A DNA stretch of 64,000 nt from CAZKVJ01 sp964556225 (GTDB lineage: Bacteria; Actinomycetota; Acidimicrobiia; Acidimicrobiales; Ilumatobacteraceae), in the NCBI GenBank assembly GCA_964556225.1, contig CAZKVJ010000005.1, positions 124,001-188,000 of the forward strand, read 5' to 3'. Both the position numbers and the translations under genes were made by a program. Shown one piece after another: positions 53,112-61,903 of the stretch. How positions within the stretch are numbered: the first letter of the stretch is position 1; each line of letters opens with the position of its first letter. Below the pieces are notes generated by a model. That model was not told the DNA's origin. It made no database searches and was given only the letters and a program-made list of their open reading frames with translations.

Positions 53112-53324
53112 TCAGGCGTCCTTCCCGCGGGTTCGGGGCTCTCCGTTGGAACGGGTCGGGCGGACCCGGTCGATCACCTCGCGACGGGCCTCCGGTGACA
53201 GCGCGCTGATGTGACGCTGGAACTGGGCGACGCCATCGTCGGTCCGGGGGCGCCGGCGGGCCGCCACGACGAGCACCAGGCCCGCGACGGCGGCGATGCC
53301 CCCGAACACGTAGACGGCGGTCAT
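53112..53324 (-). CDS. Small single-pass membrane protein, unknown
   Basis: A 70-aa protein with one N-terminal membrane helix (about 4-22) followed by RRRP and a basic, charged cytoplasmic tail (VAQFQRHISALSPEARREVIDRV...). I do not recognise the family. It overlaps the moaE stop by four bases and precedes mreB by three, so it is translated with them. Reliable spacing and coding bias make it likely real. A link to MreB membrane attachment is speculation. Confidence 0.65.
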   Translation of the reverse strand: MTAVYVFGGIAAVAGLVLVVAARRRPRTDDGVAQFQRHISALSPEARREVIDRVRPTRSNGEPRTRGKDA

Positions 53325-53815
53325 CGGCGGCCCTCGACGGTGGAGGCCTCGACCGTGCCGGCCTCGACGATGTCGTGGCTGGCCGTGCTCCAGTCCGACC
53401 CGGTGTCCCAGACCTCGTGCTTCCAGATCGGCACGGTCGCCTTCAGGGCGTCGATGGCGTAGCGGGCCGCCGCGAACGCCTCGGGCCGGTGAGGCGCTGA
53501 CACCACGGCGAGAACCGAGGACTCCCCGACCTCGAGGCGCCCCGTGCGGTGCACGAGCACGATCCGCCCCGTCGCCGGCCAGCGCGTCCGGATCTCGTCG
53601 GCGATCGCAGCCAGCCGGGGCTGTGCCTGCTCCTCGTAGGCCTCGTACGTGAGGTGCTCCACGCCCTCACGGCCCTCGGCGTGGTCGCGCACGGTGCCGG
53701 AGAAGAGCACGACCGCGCCACAGTCCGCACGCACGGCCCAGTCGTAGGCCGCGCCGGCGTCGAGGGGGGCATCGGTGAGACCCAACCAGGTCTCGCCCTG
53801 CTCAGGGGCCTGCAC
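53321..53815 (-). CDS. moaE: Molybdopterin synthase catalytic subunit
   Basis: A 164-aa MoaE that transfers sulfur from MoaD thiocarboxylate to precursor Z in molybdenum cofactor synthesis. GAVVLFSGTVRDHAEGR, HLTYEAYEEQAQPRL, VHRTGRLEVGESSVLAVVSAPHR and KATVPIWKHE (catalytic Lys) are the family motifs. A GTG start at 53815 and a short Val/Glu/Thr-repeat C-terminal tail (about 150-164) are slightly odd. No MoaD or other moa gene is near. Confidence 0.93.
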   Translation of the reverse strand: MQAPEQGETWLGLTDAPLDAGAAYDWAVRADCGAVVLFSGTVRDHAEGREGVEHLTYEAYEEQAQPRLAAIADEIRTRWPATGRIVLVHRTGRLEVGESSVLAVVSAPHRPEAFAAARYAIDALKATVPIWKHEVWDTGSDWSTASHDIVEAGTVEASTVEGRR

Positions 53816-53882
53816 GACCAGGGATGGTATCGCCCGGGCGCGATGCCACCTGTGCTGTCGGGCTCACTACGCTCGCTCCTTC

Positions 53883-55022
53883 GTGGGCGACGACGAGTGG
53901 GACGACGACGGGAGCCCCGCTCCCCTGCCGCCACACGAGCGGTCCTGGCGGCATCCCTCCGAGCTCGGCGGGGTGGCGCCGACGGCAGCGGTCATGTCCC
54001 CGCCCCGGCCGGGACGGGGCGTGGTCCTGGTCGCCGGAGCTCTGGGAATCGTCCTCGTGGTCGGTCTGGCCCGTCTGCTGCTGCCACCGGACGGGTCCGC
54101 GCCGGGTACCGTCTCGGCGACCGGCTCCGACGCCGCCGTCGCCGCCTCCCTCTCGGCCACGACCCCGCCGTCGAACGCCGACACCTCCGGGCGTCCCTCG
54201 GTGACGGCGGTGCTGCCCGCCAGCGACGACCGTCCCAGTGCCGTGGCCATCGGCGTAGGCAACGTGCTGCTCACCACCGCCGCGGCCGTCGACGGCCGAA
54301 CGCAGCTGACGGTCGAGCTGGCAGGGGGCGAGGTCGTGTCCGCCGACGTGGTCACGGTCGATCAGGACGCCGGCATCGCCGTGCTCGAGGCCGAGGCGAA
54401 GCTGCAACCCGTAACGACGGCCGCCGCGCCGAGCGGTGGTGACGAGGTGACGGTGCTGGTCGGTGAGGGTGTCCAGGCCGTCGTGTCCGTCGACGCCGAC
54501 GGCGTGCTGTGGCTGCGGCCGTTCGTCGGGGAGGGCCCGATGGAGGGCACGCCGGTCCTGAACGACGACGGCGACGTGGTCGGGCTGTGCAGCCGCACCG
54601 GCAGCGGCCGGTCTCGCCTCGTCCCGGTCGACATCGAGATCGACACGAACCTCGACAAGGACGCGGCGTCGACGACCTCGACGGTCGCGCCGGCCGACCA
54701 CCGCCCGTGGCTCGGCATCTCGGCGACCAGGACCGCTGAGGGGACCCCCGCCTCGACGACGGCGCCGACCGATGGCGCTCCGGGTGGGGTGCTCATCGGA
54801 GGGGTCATGGACGCCAGCCCGGCTGCCGCCGCCGGGCTCGTCGCCGGCGACGTGATCCTCACCGTCGACGGGGAGGACGTGGCGTCCATCGAGGCGCTCG
54901 CCGAGATGATCGCCGATCGCCAGCCGGGCGACCAGGTCGTGCTCGGCGTCCGGCCGGCCGCCGACCCGACCACGGTGCTCGAGATCACCGTGCCGCTCGG
55001 GCACTGGCCGGTCGCGGCCTGA
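53883..55022 (+). CDS. Membrane-anchored HtrA-like pseudoprotease with PDZ domain
   Basis: A 379-aa protein. It has an acidic N-terminus, one membrane helix (about 46-67), a linker, a trypsin-like fold (about 110-260) and a C-terminal PDZ domain (about 275-370; GVMDASPAAAAGLVAGDVILTVDGEDV). The catalytic triad is gone: TTAAAV stands where HtrA has TNAHVV, QDAGIAVLE where it has DLAVLK, and EGTPVLN where it has GNSGGPLVN. It therefore probably binds rather than cuts exported proteins. The GTG at 53883 is the likely start; the N-terminus is uncertain. It diverges from moaE. Confidence 0.78.
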   Translation: MGDDEWDDDGSPAPLPPHERSWRHPSELGGVAPTAAVMSPPRPGRGVVLVAGALGIVLVVGLARLLLPPDGSAPGTVSATGSDAAVAASLSATTPPSNADTSGRPSVTAVLPASDDRPSAVAIGVGNVLLTTAAAVDGRTQLTVELAGGEVVSADVVTVDQDAGIAVLEAEAKLQPVTTAAAPSGGDEVTVLVGEGVQAVVSVDADGVLWLRPFVGEGPMEGTPVLNDDGDVVGLCSRTGSGRSRLVPVDIEIDTNLDKDAASTTSTVAPADHRPWLGISATRTAEGTPASTTAPTDGAPGGVLIGGVMDASPAAAAGLVAGDVILTVDGEDVASIEALAEMIADRQPGDQVVLGVRPAADPTTVLEITVPLGHWPVAA

Positions 55023-55030
55023 GACGCGCC

Positions 55031-56023
55031 TCAGCGTCGGCGACGCCGGCGGACGGCCTGCACGCCGACCACCGAGGCGACCACCCCGACGACCAGCGAC
55101 AGGACCATCGCCCCGAGCGCGAGCTCCTGCTTGCGCTTCGGGGTGAGCATCGTGAACCAGCGTGCCTCGGTGCCCTCGACGTAGGCCTGCTCGTTGGTGA
55201 CACGAGGTCGCCAGCCCTCGGCTCGGAGGCGGTCGTTCGCGACCAGCCACGGCCAGCGGGTGTAGGGCCGCAGGCCCGGTGGGATCGGGCCGCGCTGGAA
55301 GCGCCACCGGAGGTCGGCCAACGCATCGGCGAACGGCGACGGGAGGCGCAGCCGTGGCGGGCTGCCGGCGAGTGAGCGGACGGTCGCGGCGTCGATCCAG
55401 CCATCCGGCGCCACGTTGTAGACGCCGTCGAGGCCGGAGGTCACTGCCAGCACGACGGCGTCGGCCAGGTCGTCGAGGTGGAGGTACTGCGAGGGCGCAT
55501 CGTCCTCGCCGGCGCGCTGTCCGATCCCAGCGGCCAGCGCCCTCACGAGCCCGGACGTGCCGTCGGCGGCCATCGCCGGGACCGGGCGCAGCACGGCCAC
55601 CTGCCGGCAGGGGCCGGAGCGGCGCCAGTCGTCGACGAGCTGCTCCACGGCCGCCAGCTGACGGGCGAACACGAAGCCGGCATCCGGGCGAAGCGGCGCG
55701 TCCTCGGTGAGCGGGACCGGGTTGTTCGGCCAGGCCCCATAGACCATGGCCGAGGACAGGAGCACGAGCCGGTGCACCTGGCCGGCATCGAGGCGGCCCA
55801 GCAGCTCGGCGGTGCCGTCGATGGCACTGCTGCGCCGGCGGGCCAGTCGGTCGTGGTCGCCGGCCCGGAGGTGCACGACCACCGCGGTGCCCTCGGGCAG
55901 GTCGTCGCCGGCCAGGTCGTCGATGGCGTGGGGCTCGTAGCCGGGGAGCTCGCGCAGGCGGTCGATCACCCGCCGGCCGAGACCGCCCGCCGACCCCGTG
56001 ACGGCCACGACGACACCGGTCAT
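55031..56023 (-). CDS. NAD-dependent epimerase/dehydratase-like protein with C-terminal membrane helix
   Basis: A 330-aa extended SDR. VVAVTGSAGGLGRRVID is the cofactor loop (GxxGxxG) and LSSAMVYGAWP the Ser-containing strand. A YxxxK is not clear (FVFARQLAAVEQ instead), so the catalytic Tyr may be replaced. A C-terminal membrane helix (about 304-325) followed by RRRRR anchors it. The substrate is unknown, and it might act as a scaffold or on lipids. ATG 56023 is chosen. Confidence 0.75.
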   Translation of the reverse strand: MTGVVVAVTGSAGGLGRRVIDRLRELPGYEPHAIDDLAGDDLPEGTAVVVHLRAGDHDRLARRRSSAIDGTAELLGRLDAGQVHRLVLLSSAMVYGAWPNNPVPLTEDAPLRPDAGFVFARQLAAVEQLVDDWRRSGPCRQVAVLRPVPAMAADGTSGLVRALAAGIGQRAGEDDAPSQYLHLDDLADAVVLAVTSGLDGVYNVAPDGWIDAATVRSLAGSPPRLRLPSPFADALADLRWRFQRGPIPPGLRPYTRWPWLVANDRLRAEGWRPRVTNEQAYVEGTEARWFTMLTPKRKQELALGAMVLSLVVGVVASVVGVQAVRRRRRR

Positions 56024-56082
56024 GGCGCCGAGGCTAACCCCCGCCCGGCGTGAGCCGCCCGGTCCACCCGTAGCATCACGCC

Positions 56083-57255
56083 ATGGCCGACCAGGATCCC
56101 GACGACCTCCCCTTCGGAGGGCTGCCGGTGTTCGGCGATCTGGCACGAGCGTTCGCGGCGCAGGGGCCGCTCCACTGGGACGCCGCCCGGCAGTTCGCCG
56201 TGCTCACCGCCACGGGCGGCACGCCCGAGCCGAACGTCGACCCGGCCGTGCGCTTCGCGCTCGACGAGCTGGCCCGCATCGCCGACCCGCACGTGCAGGC
56301 CGTCAGCGGGCTGGCGACCGGGCCCGACGGGCGGACGCCGGCCATCGTGCCGGTCACGCCGGGGGTGTGGGCCCAGCGCACGCTCGAGGCGTACCGCCCG
56401 CTGTTCACGGAGCTGGCCACCTCGCTCGCACCGGCCCCGGCCGACGACGACGAGACCACCGACCCCGCCGCGGCCATGTTCGCCGGGTTGAGCCGGATGA
56501 TGGCACCGGCGATGCTCGGCATGGCCGTGGGCTCGATGGTCGGCCAGCTGGCTCGCCGGGCGTTCGGGCAGTACGACCTGCCGATCCCGCGGCCGGTCGC
56601 CGACGAGCTCCTCGTCGTGACCGACGCCATCGACTCGTTCGCGTCCGAGTGGGAGCTGGCCGTCGACGAGATGCGGCTGTGGGTGGTCACCCAGGAGCTC
56701 ACGGGCCACGCGCTGCTGCGGGTGGCGCACCTTCGCGACCGCCTCACGGACCTGGTCCGCCGACACGTCGGCGCGTTCCGCCCGGATCCGTCGGCCGTCG
56801 TCGACAAGCTGGGAGGGCTCGAGCTCACCAGCGGCGACCCGATGAGCGCCCTCAACGCCGTGCTCGGCGATCCGGAGGTGCTGCTCGGCGCCGTGCGCAC
56901 GCCCGAGCAGGATGCGCTGGCGCCCGCCCTCGACGCCATCGTGGCGCTGGTCGTGGGCTACGTCGACCACGTGGTCGACGCGGTCGCATCGCGCGTGCTC
57001 GGCGGCGGAGGCCGCATCGCCGAGGCCGTCCGGCGGCGCCGGGTCGAGGCCTCACCCGACGACGTGTTCGTCGAGCGGCTGCTGGGCCTGCGCCTCACCC
57101 GCGAACAGGTCCAGCGCGGCCGGGCCTTCGTCGACGGCGTCATCGAGCGGGCCGGCAGCGACGGGCTGACGCCGCTGCTCATCGACGCCGGCGCGCTGCC
57201 GACCCCGGCCGAGCTCGACGCCCCCGGCCTGTGGTTGGCCCGCCTCGAGCTCTGA
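56083..57255 (+). CDS. DUF2342-type zincin homologue with degenerate zinc motif
   Basis: A 390-aa protein like the actinobacterial zinc-dependent metalloprotease family DUF2342 (often annotated next to F420 genes). The region expected to carry HExxH reads QELTGH at residues 204-209: the first His is Gln and the second is displaced by one. Active zinc binding is therefore doubtful. A Met/Gly-rich hydrophobic segment (about 138-160) precedes it. The gene is intact and follows a normal start (ATG 56083). Its 3' end overlaps the convergent MFS gene by 77 bases. Confidence 0.72.
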   Translation: MADQDPDDLPFGGLPVFGDLARAFAAQGPLHWDAARQFAVLTATGGTPEPNVDPAVRFALDELARIADPHVQAVSGLATGPDGRTPAIVPVTPGVWAQRTLEAYRPLFTELATSLAPAPADDDETTDPAAAMFAGLSRMMAPAMLGMAVGSMVGQLARRAFGQYDLPIPRPVADELLVVTDAIDSFASEWELAVDEMRLWVVTQELTGHALLRVAHLRDRLTDLVRRHVGAFRPDPSAVVDKLGGLELTSGDPMSALNAVLGDPEVLLGAVRTPEQDALAPALDAIVALVVGYVDHVVDAVASRVLGGGGRIAEAVRRRRVEASPDDVFVERLLGLRLTREQVQRGRAFVDGVIERAGSDGLTPLLIDAGALPTPAELDAPGLWLARLEL

Positions 57256-58429
57256 GCACCGACAGGCGCACCGTCGACACCGTGGCCGCCGCCAGGGCCA
57301 CGGCCATCACCACGAAGCCCGCCACGCCGGGCAGGTCGGCGAGCACGGCGACCGCCCCCGCCACCACCCAGGCCAGCTGGAAGCGCAGCTCGAAGCGGGC
57401 GAACGCCCGACCCCGGTTGGCGTCGGGCGCGTCGCGCTGCACGATCGAATCGAAGGCGAGCCGGCCGAGGGCAGCACCGCCGTTGACCGCCGGTGCCAGC
57501 AGGACACCAGCCAGCACGCTGCCGAACACGGCGGCGAGCAGCGACGCCACCGTGACGAACCCGAGCACGATCACGAGGATGCGCTCCTCCCGGAGCTGCG
57601 TGCGGATCAGCGGTGCGAGCGCGTTGGCACCAACAGTGGCCAGGGCCGACAGGGTCAACGCCAGCGCGAACCAGAACATCGCCGCCGACTGGTCCCGCAG
57701 CCAGAACGCGAGCAGGAAGAACAAGAACCCCACGGCCGCCCGCAGCACCGTCATCACGAACGCGCCCTGCACCACGCTCGGGGAGTGGAGCTCTTCGACC
57801 TCGATGTCCGGCTCGGGCCCGGCCGCCACCACCTGTCGGGGCAGCGCGAACGCCGTGACCAGTGCCCCCGCGAACAAGGCGGCGTCCACCAGCAGCGTCG
57901 CGTCGACGCCCACGATCTTCTGCACCAGCGCTGCCGGCATGACGATGACGCCGCCGACCACGCCGGACAAGAGGGCGAGCTTGCTGTTCGCCTCGACCAG
58001 CTCGGTGTGGTGGCCCACGACCGTCGGCACCAGCGCCGCCTTGGACACGTAGTAGGTCTTCTGGAGCACGAGCGCCGCGAACACCAGGGGGAAGAGCACC
58101 AGGTCATCCACCCGTCCGAGCATCAGCAGCGCGATGACGACGCGCCCGGCGGCGGTGACGATGACGACCATCCGCCGACCGCCTCGCATCCGGTCAATGA
58201 CGGGGCCGATCGTCGGCGCCACCACGGCGAAGGGCAGGAAGCTCACCAGGAGGAACAGCAGAACCTTGCCCCGGGCGGCGTCCGGGCTGATGGACAAGAA
58301 CAGCGAGTCGGCCAGCGCGACGGTCATCACGGCGTCGCCCGCCGCCATCAACGAGTGGGTCCGGGCCAGACGCTGGAACGGCGTCACCAGCATCCGGGCC
58401 GACTCGCGGGGCGTGGGCACGCGCCGCAT
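57179..58429 (-). CDS. MFS transporter
   Basis: A 416-aa, roughly 12-helix transporter of the major facilitator superfamily. It has a loop with the family-like GPVIDRMRGGRR (motif A-like, between helices 2 and 3) and a second half starting near 230 with RTQLREER. The substrate is unknown; drug or metabolite export is a guess. The C-terminal tail (about 390-416) is a strongly basic, low-complexity run that lies in the part overlapping the zincin-like gene. It precedes the RegX3 gene convergently, with no obvious link. Confidence 0.82.
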   Translation of the reverse strand: MRRVPTPRESARMLVTPFQRLARTHSLMAAGDAVMTVALADSLFLSISPDAARGKVLLFLLVSFLPFAVVAPTIGPVIDRMRGGRRMVVIVTAAGRVVIALLMLGRVDDLVLFPLVFAALVLQKTYYVSKAALVPTVVGHHTELVEANSKLALLSGVVGGVIVMPAALVQKIVGVDATLLVDAALFAGALVTAFALPRQVVAAGPEPDIEVEELHSPSVVQGAFVMTVLRAAVGFLFFLLAFWLRDQSAAMFWFALALTLSALATVGANALAPLIRTQLREERILVIVLGFVTVASLLAAVFGSVLAGVLLAPAVNGGAALGRLAFDSIVQRDAPDANRGRAFARFELRFQLAWVVAGAVAVLADLPGVAGFVVMAVALAAATVSTVRLSVLRARGGPTTGRGRRARPGSAARRRR

Positions 58430-58444
58430 GCTACGAGCGGCCGG

Positions 58445-59143
58445 TCAGCGCGGACGTTCGTACTTGTAGCCGAGCCCCCGGATGGTGACGATCCTCGTCG
58501 GGTTGGCCGGATCCGTCTCGATCTTGGAGCGCAGGCGCTTCACGTGCACGTCGAGCGTCTTGGTGTCGCCCACGTAGTCGCGCCCCCACACCCGGTCGAT
58601 GAGCGTCTCACGAGGGAGCACCCGCCCGGCGTTGGCCAGCAGCAGGTGGAGCAGCTCGAACTCCTTCAGCGGGAGTGCCACGACCTCGCCCCGCACCACC
58701 ACTTCGTGCTGGTCGGGGTCCAACATCACATCGCCGACCGTCAGCGCCGCGCCCGTCAGCTCGGTGGCGCCGTCCAGCGGCGCCCGTCTCAGCACGGCCC
58801 GCATGCGGGCGACCAGCTCACGCAGGCGGTAGGGCTTGGTGACGTAGTCGTCGGCGCCGACCTCGAGCCCGACGACCGTGTCGATCTCGCCGCCCTTGGC
58901 GGTGACCATGATGATGGGCACCTGGGAGCGCTTGCGCAGCTGGCGGCAGACGTCGATGCCCGAGATCCGCGGGAGCATCACGTCGAGCAGGACGAGATCG
59001 GGCTGCACGACGTCGAACACGTCGAGCGCCTGGGCCCCGTCTCTGGCAACCTCGACCTGGAAGCCCTCGCGCTTGAGGCCGACGGTCAGCGCGTCGATGA
59101 AGGACTCCTCGTCCTCGACCACGAGGACGGTGGGGGTGGTCAT
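58445..59143 (-). CDS. regX3: Phosphate-response regulator RegX3/PhoP type
   Basis: A 232-aa OmpR-family response regulator. The receiver domain (1-120) has acidic residues near 10-12, phospho-acceptor D54 (LLDVMLP) and KPYRLRELVARM. The C-terminal winged helix (about 130-230) has ETLIDRVWGRDYVGDTKTLDVHVKRLRSKIE. It pairs with the histidine kinase directly upstream (ATGA overlap) and probably activates the pst genes when phosphate is low. The order regX3-senX3-phoU-pst on one strand is consistent. Confidence 0.92.
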   Translation of the reverse strand: MTTPTVLVVEDEESFIDALTVGLKREGFQVEVARDGAQALDVFDVVQPDLVLLDVMLPRISGIDVCRQLRKRSQVPIIMVTAKGGEIDTVVGLEVGADDYVTKPYRLRELVARMRAVLRRAPLDGATELTGAALTVGDVMLDPDQHEVVVRGEVVALPLKEFELLHLLLANAGRVLPRETLIDRVWGRDYVGDTKTLDVHVKRLRSKIETDPANPTRIVTIRGLGYKYERPR

Positions 59144-60306
59144 GGGGGACTCCCTGGTGCAGGTGCGATGGGGACGTGGACGGCGGCGGGGATCCGGAGC
59201 CGGAACGTGGAGCCGACGCCCTCGGCCGAGGTGACGGTGACCTCTCCACCGTGGTTCGACGCCACGTGGCGCACGATGGCCAGCCCGAGCCCGGTGCCGC
59301 CGGTCGCGCGGCTGCGGCCCTTGTCGACCCGGTAGAAGCGCTCGAAGATCCGGTCGAGGTCGCGCTCGGGGATCCCGATGCCGTGGTCGGCGACCTCGAA
59401 GTCGACCCAGGGACCGGCGCCAGCGGCGCACACGAGAACCTCGCTGCCGGCCTCGCTGTACTTGACGGAGTTCTCCACGAGGTTGCCCAATGCCGACACC
59501 AGCTGGCGGCGGTCGCCGAGCGCGACCAGGCCCTCTTGGGGCTCACGGACCTCGAGGTGGATGTCGCACGCCCGCGCCAGCGGGGCAACGCGCTCACAGG
59601 CTTCGAGCAGCACCTGGTGGACATCAACGGCGGCGCGGATCGCAGCACCGCCGAGCTCGATCCGGGAGAGCTCGAGGAGGTCGTCGATGGTGCGCGCGAC
59701 CCGGTGGGCCTCGTCGACCATCTTCAACGACAGCCGGCGCATGTCACTGGTGTCGTCGGCGTCGGCGACCGCCTCGGCCAGCACGCCGAGGGCGCCGACC
59801 GGCGTCTTGAGCTCGTGGCTGATGTTCGCCACGAAGTCCGTGCGGACCGAGTCGAGCCGGGAGCGCTCGGTGATGTCCTCGATGGTGACGACGCCACCGC
59901 CCTGACCCAGGGGCGCCCCGTGGACCACCACGACCCGTCTCGGCGGACCGCTGAGCTCGACCACCCGCTCGGGCCGCGCGCCACCGATCGCTGCGGCCAT
60001 CACCTCGTCGATCGCCCTGGCCACGAGCAGGTCACCGGGGCGCGAGGCGCCCGGATGCTGCGCCGCAGCGTTCCGGAGTCGGACGGTGCCGTCCGTGTCG
60101 GCCAGTACCACGCCGACCGACAGCGCATCGAGCGCGGCCCGCACCCGTCGCAGCTCGCCCTCGGCCCGACCGATCCGGACGTCGGCGGAACGCACCTCGG
60201 CCGCGTGCGCCTGGCACCCGTCCAGGTCCGTGCGGCACCGACGCCACCCGAGCGCGAACGGAACGGCACCGACGAGCACGCCGATGGCCAGCCCGAGCAG
60301 AAGCAC
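59140..60306 (-). CDS. senX3: Sensor histidine kinase SenX3/PhoR type
   Basis: A 388-aa kinase with one N-terminal membrane helix (about 2-20), a PAS-like domain (about 50-145), a HisKA domain with phospho-accepting H164 (NISHELKTP) and a HATPase domain (N box LVENSVKYSE, G1 VADHGIGIP, G2 GGTGLGLAIV). It senses phosphate status, probably through PhoU and the Pst transporter, as known for SenX3/PhoR. The GTG start at 60306 lies 7 bases after phoU. It has only one membrane pass, fewer than typical. Confidence 0.9.
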   Translation of the reverse strand: MLLLGLAIGVLVGAVPFALGWRRCRTDLDGCQAHAAEVRSADVRIGRAEGELRRVRAALDALSVGVVLADTDGTVRLRNAAAQHPGASRPGDLLVARAIDEVMAAAIGGARPERVVELSGPPRRVVVVHGAPLGQGGGVVTIEDITERSRLDSVRTDFVANISHELKTPVGALGVLAEAVADADDTSDMRRLSLKMVDEAHRVARTIDDLLELSRIELGGAAIRAAVDVHQVLLEACERVAPLARACDIHLEVREPQEGLVALGDRRQLVSALGNLVENSVKYSEAGSEVLVCAAGAGPWVDFEVADHGIGIPERDLDRIFERFYRVDKGRSRATGGTGLGLAIVRHVASNHGGEVTVTSAEGVGSTFRLRIPAAVHVPIAPAPGSPP

Positions 60307-60313
60307 GCCCGGC

Positions 60314-61024
60314 TCAGCCCTCCGGCTCGATCACCGGCATGCCGTCCGTGTCGTCGCCGAACTCCCGGTGCTGGCGCAGCGTGCCGGTCGCGATGTAGGC
60401 CACCCTCTCGGACATGTTCACGGCGTGGTCGCCGATGCGCTCGTAGAACCGGGCCACGACAGCCAGTTGAACCGCCACGGGGAGGTCGACGCGATCCTTG
60501 GCGTAGACCTCCATGATGGCCTGGATGAAGTCACGCTGGAGCTGGTCGAGATAGGAGTCCATGTCGTCGACCGCAGCTGCCTTTGCGGCGTCGCCCTCCA
60601 CGAACGCCTCGAGCGCTGCCTCGTACAGCTGGCGGGCCTGGTCACCCATCTGAGCGATGATCCCCCGAAGCTTCGGGTCCAGCGAGTGCCCGTAGATGCG
60701 CCGCGCCGCTCTGCAGATGTTCACGCACAGATCGGCACTGCGCTCGAGCTCGGCGACGATCTTGACGATGGCCACGAGCTGGCGGAGATCGCTGGCCACC
60801 GGCGCCTGCAGGGCGATCAGCTGGTAGCAGTGCTCTTCCAGCTCGAGGCTGCGGGCGTTGATGTCGGGGTCAGCCTTGACCACGTAGTCGGCACCTTCGA
60901 GGTCACCGTCGAGGAGCACCGCCGTGGCCCTCGGGATCTCGTCGATCACGGTGGCGGCCAGCCGAGCCAGCTCGTCGCGCACGACGTCGAGCTCGTGGTG
61001 GAAGCTGGTGCGGAGCTCGCTCAT
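60314..61024 (-). CDS. phoU: Phosphate transport regulator PhoU
   Basis: A 236-aa all-helical protein with two PhoU repeats (about 10-105 and 120-215). VKADPDINARSLELEEHCYQLIALQAPVASDLRQLVAIVKI and ERIGDHAVNMSERVAY carry the E/DxxxD metal-binding motifs. It links the Pst transporter to the SenX3-type kinase and damps the response when phosphate is ample. The gene overlaps the pstB stop. Confidence 0.93.
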   Translation of the reverse strand: MSELRTSFHHELDVVRDELARLAATVIDEIPRATAVLLDGDLEGADYVVKADPDINARSLELEEHCYQLIALQAPVASDLRQLVAIVKIVAELERSADLCVNICRAARRIYGHSLDPKLRGIIAQMGDQARQLYEAALEAFVEGDAAKAAAVDDMDSYLDQLQRDFIQAIMEVYAKDRVDLPVAVQLAVVARFYERIGDHAVNMSERVAYIATGTLRQHREFGDDTDGMPVIEPEG

Positions 61025-61899
61025 CAGCCGAACCGCCCGGTCACGTACGCCTCGGTCCGCGCGTCGGACGGATTGGAGAAGATCCGGTCGGTGCGGTCGT
61101 ACTCCACGAGGAGCCCGGTCCGGCGGTCGCTCTCCGGGTTCACCTCCGTGGTGAAGAACGCGGTGCGGTCGCTGACCCGGGCCGCCTGTTGCATGTTGTG
61201 GGTCACGATGACGATCGTGTACTGCTGCTTGATCTCCCGCATGAGGTCCTCGATCCTCGCCGTGGCGATCGGGTCGAGCGCCGAGCAGGGCTCGTCCATC
61301 AGGATCACCTCCGGCTCCACGGCGATGGCACGGGCGATGCAGAGCCGCTGCTGCTGACCACCCGACAGACCCAGAGCGGACTGCTTCAGACGATCCTTCA
61401 CCTCGTCCCACAGGGCCGCGCCCCGTAGGCTCTGCTCCACGACCTCGTCGAGCCGGGCCTTCTTGCGCTCCCCGTTCACCCGGGGCCCGTAGGCCACGTT
61501 GTCGAAGATGCTCTTCGGGAACGGGTTCGGCTTCTGGAAGACCATGCCGATCCGCCGGCGGACCTCACCGGCCTCCGCGTCGGGCCCGTACAGGTCGACG
61601 CCGTGGTAGCGGATCGTGCCGCTCACCCGCGCCCCTGGGATGAGGTCGTTCATCCGGTTGAAGCAGCGGATCATGGTCGACTTGCCGCAGCCGGAGGGAC
61701 CGATGAACGCCGTGATCTCGGACTGATAGATGTTCACCGAGACGTTGCGCACAGCGCGGAAGTCACCGTAGTACACGTCGACGTCGTCGACGGTGAACAC
61801 CGGCGTCCCGGTCTCCGTGGCCAGATCGGCCCGGGCGGCGTCCTGTCGGGTCGAGTCCATGGCGATGTGGCCGAAGTCTTGCACGATGTTGACGTCCAT
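61024..61899 (-). CDS. pstB: Phosphate ABC transporter ATP-binding protein
   Basis: A 291-aa ATPase of the high-affinity phosphate importer. Walker A is GPSGCGKST (67-75), MVFQKPNPFPKSIFDNVAYGPR is PstB-specific, the signature is LSGGQQQR and Walker B is VILMDEPCSALDP. The first 30 residues (before VFTVDDVDVYYG) are an unusual extra stretch with no known role. Internal starts such as ATG 61860 are possible but lack a better ribosome-binding site. Confidence 0.95.
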   Translation of the reverse strand: MDVNIVQDFGHIAMDSTRQDAARADLATETGTPVFTVDDVDVYYGDFRAVRNVSVNIYQSEITAFIGPSGCGKSTMIRCFNRMNDLIPGARVSGTIRYHGVDLYGPDAEAGEVRRRIGMVFQKPNPFPKSIFDNVAYGPRVNGERKKARLDEVVEQSLRGAALWDEVKDRLKQSALGLSGGQQQRLCIARAIAVEPEVILMDEPCSALDPIATARIEDLMREIKQQYTIVIVTHNMQQAARVSDRTAFFTTEVNPESDRRTGLLVEYDRTDRIFSNPSDARTEAYVTGRFG

Positions 61900-61903
61900 G
61901 GGT

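Noticed and set aside
53321..53380. Short Val/Glu/Ala/Ser/Thr repeat at the end of moaE as a functional tandem repeat
   Set aside because: Only two imperfect units are present in the C-terminal tail; this is ordinary low complexity.
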